DNA of 64,000 nucleotides from Antrodiella citrinella. Its lineage: Eukaryota > Basidiomycota > Agaricomycetes > Polyporales > Steccherinaceae. The DNA lies in assembly GCA_004802725.1 (NCBI GenBank), contig SGPM01000043.1, positions 58,160 through 122,159 on the forward strand, read 5' to 3'. Both the position numbers and the translations under genes were made by a program. The notes under the pieces are model-generated. The model searched no databases. It was not told where the DNA came from and saw nothing but the letters and a program-made list of their open reading frames with translations. Every line of letters starts with the position of its first letter. Position 1 is the first letter of the stretch. Shown here piece by piece: positions 57,836 through 64,000 of the stretch.

Positions 57836-60800
57836 ATGGCCCGGGTGTCGCTAGACTCTGCGGCAGAGAAGGGCATTCCAGTATCGATACATGCGTTCGT
57901 CATGGAGGACGAGGTAGACAAGTGGGAGACAACAGAAAGCACTGCTTCCGGTCGTACGTCTCGTCTTTTTTCTCATCCACACGTCTTCTTACCCAACAAT
58001 ACCTATTCTCAGAATTTATGGTGCGTCCTCACGATTGTTCCGCAGCTCATGTGATCCTTCCGATACTGACACGTACTTCGTAGGACGAAAACGAATTCTA
58101 CGACTACGACGACCCCAACTTCGATTATGACGCAGAGATACTAGGTCAATCTCTCTCTGTACGCGCTCTTTCACCCGTCATTTATCTTACAACTCCCAAC
58201 AGAGGATGAGTCTCCGTACCCCGAAGTCCGATCGGCCGTTGCGAATACAGACGACCCCGACATGCCTGCGGGGACGATACGGGCGTGGTTCCTGGGCATG
58301 ATATGCGCCATAATTATACCAGGCCTCAACCAGTTCTTCTTCTTTCGATTTCCGAGTGTACAAATCGGATCAGTGAGTGCCAACCCCTGCCGTCATGTTA
58401 CCACTCACCGGACCGCCGTCCAGCTCGTTGCGCAACTACTATCATTTCCCCTCGGGCGATTAATGGCGCGAATATGTCCCCGCATCACCATATTTGGCTT
58501 CCCTTTGAACCCAGGGCCCTTCACAATCAAGGAACACGTCGTAGTGACCATCATGGCCAACGTCGGGGCAGAATCGGCTTACGCTGTACGCGTCTTTTCC
58601 GAACCTACACCCGATGTTGTTGTATGCTCACTGCCAGGAACACAGACGGACATAGTGGCTGTGCAACGACTATACTACAACCGCACCTACAATTTTGGAT
58701 ACCAGTGGATGGTAATCATGTCAACACAGCTAATCGGCTTCTCGATCGGCGGGATCGCGAAGCGCTTCCTTGTGTCGCCACCGTCAATGAGTGAGTTCTT
58801 TTCGGATGCACCGGAATCAATACTGACATGCGCCGACGGAAGTTTGGCCCGTAAACCTTGTGTACTGCGCGCTTTTTAACACGCTACACTCCCAAGTCTA
58901 TACCGGTATAGGCAACCACGGCGGCGTCAGCCGTGAACGTTTCTTTTTCTGTGCTTTCATTGGCACTACCATTTACTGTAAGTATCAGAGGGATTTGCGT
59001 TCTCTGTGTTGGTACTCAGATCATGGACTCTAGACTTCCTACCTGGATACCTCTTCACTGCTCTCTCGATCTTCTCGTGGGTTTGCTGGATCAAACCGAA
59101 TGACAGTACGTCTTGTGATGTAGTTCCTGAAATGGGCCATGCTCAGATAACATGTTACCTTTGTCAGTCGTCCTAAATCAGCTCTTTGGTTACCAAAGCG
59201 GATTGGGCATGTCTCTCTTGACCTTCGACTGGAGTCAGATTGCATACATCGGCTCTCCCCTGGCTACTCCGTGGTGGGCAGAGGGCAACGTCGCTGTCGG
59301 CTTTGTCCTGTTCTACTGGATCCTGACGCCCATCCTATACTATACCAACGTCTGGTTTTCACAGTTCATGCCCATACTCTCCCGAAGCGCCTTCGACAAC
59401 ACTGGCCAGCCCTATAACGTCTCTCGAGTTCTGACCGAAGACTACACGTTCGACCGTGAGGCATATAACTCGTATAGCCCCGTCTTCCTCTCGACAACCT
59501 TTGCTGTCTCCTACGCGCTCAGTTTTGCCAGCATCACCGCGACACTGGTCCATGTGTTTCTGTACTACCGGAAACAAATCATGGTTCAAGCTAGGCGATC
59601 TCTAGGCGAACAACCCGACATCCATGCTCGTTTGATGTCGCGATATCCTCAGGTGCCCGACTGGTGGTACGTTGCGGTGTTCGTATCTATGTTTGGCTTC
59701 GGCGTCGTCGCTATCGAGCTGAACGACACGGAGATGCCTGTGTGGGCGTTCTGTCTCGCACTTGTTGTCGCGTTCTTCTATGTGCTACCCATCGGCATCA
59801 TCCAGGCGGTCACCAACCAGCAAATTGGGCTGAATGTGATTACGGAGCTGCTCATTGGATATATGCTGCCGGGAAAGCCAATGGCGATGATGCTATTTAA
59901 GGTGTGGGGATATGTGGTGAGTGTTTTGTGCAATTTTCCCAATGTTGGCCCAGTTTGTTGATCCGCTTTGTAACCATAGACAATGGCTCAAGGTTGGTTT
60001 TCATGCCAAGTGGCACAGCTTAAGTTGAACCTAATATTCCGCCCACAGCTCTCATGTTCACGTCTGATTTCAAGCTCGGACATTACATGAAGATTCCGTG
60101 CGTACCTCTTGCCTTGCCTTTTACATCACCACAAGGCACGCTAACCTACCCTTTTCTCCGCTGTCATGATAACAAAAGTCCGCAAACGATGTTTTGGTGT
60201 CAAGTAGTCGCCACCATCATCGCCGGGAGCGTCCAACTAGGCGTCCAGACCTGGCTTTTCTCATCTATTCCTACGATCTGTCAAGAGCACCAGTCGCAGT
60301 ATTTCTCGTGTCCGAACACCGAGGTGTTCTACACCGCGAGCATCGTTTGGGGTGTCATCGGTCCGGCGCTGCAGTTCTCCAAGGGCAAGGTGTACAATTC
60401 GCTGCTGTTCTCGTTCTTGATCGGCGCGTTCATTCCCCTCGTTCCGTGGATGATGACAAAGAAGTATCCGAATGGTATCTTCCGATATATCAAGTGCGTT
60501 TTCTCTCGAGTCCTGATTCATTTCTTCGGGAATGCAGTCGTGTTGATGGATGCTGATTGGCGTTCGTTTGTGCTTGGAACAGTGTACCGGTCATGTTGAA
60601 CGGAACGGCGAACATCCCACCTGCGACCGCTGTGAACTACGTCCCATGGACTATCGTCGGCTTTATCTTCCAATACGTCATCCGGAAGCGACATTTCAGC
60701 TGGTGGTCGAAATACAACTGTATGTTCCTTCCTCCTTTATTCCGTTGAATTCCAATGACCTTCCGTTCTAGACGTATTATCCGCCGCCCTAGACTGTGGG

Positions 60801-61046
60801 ACAGCCATTGGCACGCTACTGATCTTCTTTTGCCTACAATTCCCCGCGAACAACACGATCGGGAAGGACAATATCCTGCAGTGGTGGGGAAACACCGTGT
60901 ATATGCGTACAGCAGATTGGTCAGGTACACCATTACGGACTGTACCCCCTGGAAAACATTTCGGGTACGTTTTCAATCCCTCGCGATGTTTGAACGTCGA
61001 CTGAACCTGGATGGTGATGCGCGCGTATAGGCCTGATACGTGGTGA
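57836..61046 (+). CDS. Oligopeptide transporter (OPT family)
   Basis: Proton-coupled importer of small peptides or glutathione-like substrates in the plasma membrane; exact substrate unknown. About 12-13 exons. The N-terminal cytosolic part begins MARVSLDSAAEKGIPVSIHA and contains DENEFYDYDDPNFDYD and the family block DESPYPEVRSAVANTDDPDM. About 14-16 hydrophobic segments follow. Strong OPT markers are PAGTIRAWFLGMI, FFFFRFPSV, FGFPLNPGPFTIKEHV (the NPG motif), WVCWIKPND, FGYQSGLGMSLLTFDW, ALVVAFFYVLPIGIIQAVTN, NVITELLIGYMLPGKPMAMM, LGHYMKIPPQTMFWCQ, and VPVMLNGTANIPPATAVNY. The last intron joins HFG to PDTW before the TGA at 61044-61046, restoring the usual GPDTW end. It converges on the RSC-type gene, with about 600 bp between. 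Confidence 0.93.
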
Positions 61047-61659
61047 CACCCACCCCCTCTATCGTCTGACACCACCCCTCATCTCATTTAATGACCCTCT
61101 CCTCTGGATGATTCCTTTTGACTTATTATCTTCTGGTGCTCCCTGCTTGGTTTTTGTGGATTTCTTTTTGCAGACGGTCTGCTGTTGGATTTCGTCGTCG
61201 CTGCTGCTGTTGCTGCTGGTTTAAACAGGCACGCGGGCATATATGTGTTGTGTGTGGTTTTTACTCTAAGATATCCCTCATCGTATGCTCCCATCCAAAC
61301 TTTTCCCCCTGCTAACTCTTTACACTAGGCCTTCGTACTCTCTCCTATATGGACCTCTCATTCAATGTACAACCATCTGTATCAAAAGGCATCTCTCCCT
61401 GTACTCTTATTTTATCCGGCTCATTTATGATCTGTCGCCCCCGCAATGCATTGTTCTTTAGAGGATTCTGATTCCAACTTTCGGACTTGCCCTGTGGGTG
61501 TGTGGCGTGATGTGTGGTTCGGCTCCCTCTCCTCGTTTGATTTATGTCCGAGAGTGCGATGTTGCGTGATTATGGATGCTACGATACAATAAAGACGGAA
61601 GTCGATAGCTGATAATGATACTGTACAATCCGCCACAACGCACCGTGTGCAAGGATCAC
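61047..61659. other. Convergent 3' flank, OPT / RSC
   Basis: T-rich 3' flanks. A short CTG/GTC-type trinucleotide stretch lies at about 61196-61220. No gene supported. Confidence 0.5.
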
Positions 61660-64000
61660 TCAGTCCCACAGCCCATGCTCCACCATCAACGCACGCAGGC
61701 TCTCATTCACCGTCATCTTCCGCTTCTTCCGCGTCACGCCCTCGTCCACATCCCCCATCACAGATGCAGACGCAGAAGCAGGTTCCTTCGAGAGCTTGCG
61801 CTTTTTCGCGAGGTGGTGGAGGTACGCAAGGCTGTAGCGAGGCGCGGGAGCGTGAGCCATGTCGACGGGGGGCGCGGCGAACCAGAGGACTTCGTTCGTT
61901 TCAGGGTCACGGTCGAAGTGCCGAGCTGAGATGGATCATTCGTATTTCAGTGCCATGTGCAAGCAAAGAAAGAAAGGAAAAAACGAAAAAAAGAAAGAAA
62001 GGGGACTCACTGGTTTCAGAAGGTAGCCTCTCCATATTCGCGTTCCCCAACGCACCCGGCCCGCCCAGCGCACCAACGAGCGACCTATCATCATCCGCAG
62101 CACCCGCTTGCTGAGGCTGCACAAACACCGACCCAGACCCAGATGCCACAGGCTGCTGCTGTTGTTGTTGCTGATGTTGGGAAGTCCCACCGNCATACAC
62201 ACCGCGACTCGGGCCCGCCTTGTCCGTATGCTCCGACCTACTCGGGGTAACACCGACCGCCTGCCCCGCTGCGTTCCTCCTTGGCCTCTTCCTCCCAATC
62301 CCGCCCCCCTCCATCTTCTCCCCCTCCGCCCGCTCCACGACATCCCCGATCCCACCCGGCACCCTCCCCTTCAGCGACGTAAAAGATCCGCTGGAGCTGA
62401 GGAAAGGACTCGGGAACCGCCTCGGGAACACGATCCTTTCAAACGGGTATATCGGCATGAACTCCTCGCTCTTGCGCACTTCTTCGGGCACGCACGAGTT
62501 CCAGTTCTTGATCTTCACGAAGATGCGCTCGCGGTCGTTGTACCGCGAGTCGCAGACGTAGAGCGGCCAGGAGGGGTACCAGTAGGGCGGGCGTGGGCGG
62601 CCTCGGATGTGCCGCGCTGTGAATTGGCAGGCGATCTTTTCGATGATGTCAGGGAGGGGGTGGTCGGCGAAGTGGCCTGGGTAAAGAATGTCAGACCGAC
62701 CGTTGTATATTTTGGAATAGAAACCGCATATACGCACTGGTTTTGAACACCTCTCGTTCCCAAAATTGCCGATGGGCAGGGTGAAATGTCTAGACATGAA
62801 CGATATATCAGAGCGAGCAAACGATTTGAGAATACACACAGACGTACCTGCTCAGGCCTGAAATACCAACATGCTGTGACACCAGGCTGACCCTTCTTCG
62901 TCCTACAACCCATTTAGCACAATTACACACGAATCTACTAGCCCAAAATCCACTCACGGTTCCTCAGACGTCCAGCACCTAAACACCTGCGCAACGACCG
63001 GCCGTGCCGGATCGTCCGGATTACTCAAATGCAGCCAATCCCCCAGGCGGACCGTCCACCCTTTGTACACCACCGACTCGACGAAGGTCCTGTCCTTGCT
63101 TGAGACGCGGAACGTCGTGACGCCCGGGACGCCTTCGACGTCGGAGGAGGAGTGGAGAGGTTTGGCTGTCCCAGGGCCTGCGCGCAGGGAGGCGAAGTGT
63201 GTGGAGGAGGTGAAGGGTGCTTGGGGAGGGGTGGGGGAGGTGAGGGCGTGGTAGAGACGCTATGAGTAGGGATTAGTTGTGTATGTAGGAGAGCGGATGT
63301 ATACGTACTTGGAGGTGTAGGACGTCGCCGTATGAGTCGGTGGAGGGTTCGTATGACCGTCGCGCTTTGAGGAAGAGATTGGACATTTCATTGTCGAAAG
63401 CCTGACTCGACTCGTAGCCTTGTTCTCGGGCTTTGGTCTACGTATACATTAGATAGAGAATACGACAAAGAAGTGGGAAACGCGCGCACTTCGATCATGT
63501 CAAAAGAAAGTGGGTACTGCAAGGACAAGGTTGAGTCTAAGTGCGGTAGGGAAGTGAGGAAGGACGCACGTCGAAGGACAAATCAGCAATTGCGGTCTTC
63601 TCATCCAATGCTTCGATAGTCGACGCTACCCGCTTCCCACTGTAAACCCGATAGGTTAACCACAATACCATTTCCTGAAGAACGCGACTCACTTTACATC
63701 TTGGAACTCCTTCAAAGCCAACACAATCTCCAACATTCTCTCCTACACGCCACATCATCAATCCTACTTCATGTATCACCCCAATAAACAACTCACCTGT
63801 GGGATCCCCTCCGCCCATCCTATATCCGCAAACCCCTCCCACCTTGGCAACCCTCTCTCTAGCTGCCTCACAATCGCATCTCCCTCCCCATCCCGCGCCG
63901 TCTCCGGACCATGGTCTTGCTCGTGACTCAAGCCCTCGGTCTCGGGCTCAGGTGTCCCGCCGCCATCGACGTCGATGTCCGGTGAGGTCGGGCGGTCGGG
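61660..64000 (-). CDS. RSC1/RSC2-type bromodomain-BAH protein, 5' end outside window
   Basis: Subunit of the RSC (SWI/SNF-class) chromatin-remodelling complex in the nucleus. The visible part starts mid-protein (linker PDRPTSPDIDVDG) and contains a bromodomain split by several introns: GLPRWEGFADIGWAEGIPQ, MLEIVLALKEFQD, YPLSFDMIE, NEMSNLFLKARRSYEPSTDS, YGDVLHLQRLYHAL. A BAH domain follows: GWTVRLGDWLHLSNPDDPAR, VAQVFRCWTSEE, GVTACWYFRPEQTFHP, FADHPLPDIIEKIACQF, YVCDSRYNDRERIFVKIKNW, YPFERIVFPRRF. The C-terminal tail has RKRPRRNAAG, a polyglutamine run (HQQQQQQQP, about 62155) and basic segments AKKRKLSKEP and RKKRKMTVNE, ending MVEHGLWD. Yeast Rsc1/2 have two bromodomains, so the first probably lies beyond 64000. 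Confidence 0.88.

Overview
The window comes from a nuclear chromosome of a filamentous basidiomycete, most likely an Agaricomycete. Almost every gene is split by short introns of about 45-65 bases with GT(A/G)NGT donors, CTNAC-type branch motifs and YAG acceptors. The gene families also point there: paired GMC/aryl-alcohol-oxidase-type flavoenzymes, a DUF6534 membrane protein, MYND-finger proteins, a small cysteine-rich secreted protein, and RSC/UBR1/UTP18/TRAPP/CSN orthologues with basidiomycete-like sequences. The species cannot be named from sequence alone. Several stretches carry ambiguous bases (41.6-43.0, 42.03-42.11, 48.8-49.1, 49.3-50.0 kb), so gene models there are soft. I built the models by joining reading frames across splice sites and checking that the phases agree.

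Layout. 1-1,879 (minus): PHO85-type cyclin, 3' end outside the window. 1.9-9.1 kb: gene-poor. 9.16-11.40 (plus): organellar-type glutamyl-tRNA synthetase with 13 exons, convergent with UBR1 (11.54-17.27, minus), an N-recognin ubiquitin ligase. UBR1 shares a 485-bp divergent promoter with UTP18 (17.76-19.81, plus), a WD40 protein of the ribosomal small-subunit processome, which in turn converges on a TRAPPC6/Trs33 subunit (19.88-20.83, minus). 22.18-24.00 (plus): monocarboxylate-type MFS transporter. 25.21-26.06 (minus): secreted cysteine-rich protein. 27.01-29.63 and 30.28-32.67 (minus): tandem GMC oxidoreductases. 34.86-36.40 (minus): DUF6534 protein. 39.68-41.01 (minus): GT25-type glycosyltransferase. 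41.2-43.09 (plus): MYND protein in low-quality sequence. 44.11-45.62 (plus): secreted alpha/beta hydrolase.

45.8-48.5 kb is the oddest part. It holds dispersed and tandem repeats that carry splice-site-like signals on the minus strand, followed by an unrecognised minus-strand gene whose protein is built from degenerate S-x-S/T-A-V/I...W/L-E repeats. One copy of that repeat falls inside the predicted intron. From 49.1 to 56.6 kb a run of minus-strand housekeeping genes follows: HAUS1-like augmin subunit, MYND protein, COP9 signalosome subunit 7 and a TRK potassium transporter. An oligopeptide (OPT) transporter lies divergently at 57.84-61.05 (plus). The window ends inside an RSC1/RSC2-type bromodomain-BAH chromatin-remodelling subunit (61.66 to beyond 64,000, minus).

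Most genes are unrelated housekeeping functions. The middle third (22-46 kb) is richer in secreted or surface functions (MFS, cysteine-rich protein, two GMC enzymes, DUF6534, hydrolase) and has long spacers. I see no biosynthetic cluster, CRISPR array, rRNA or convincing tRNA.
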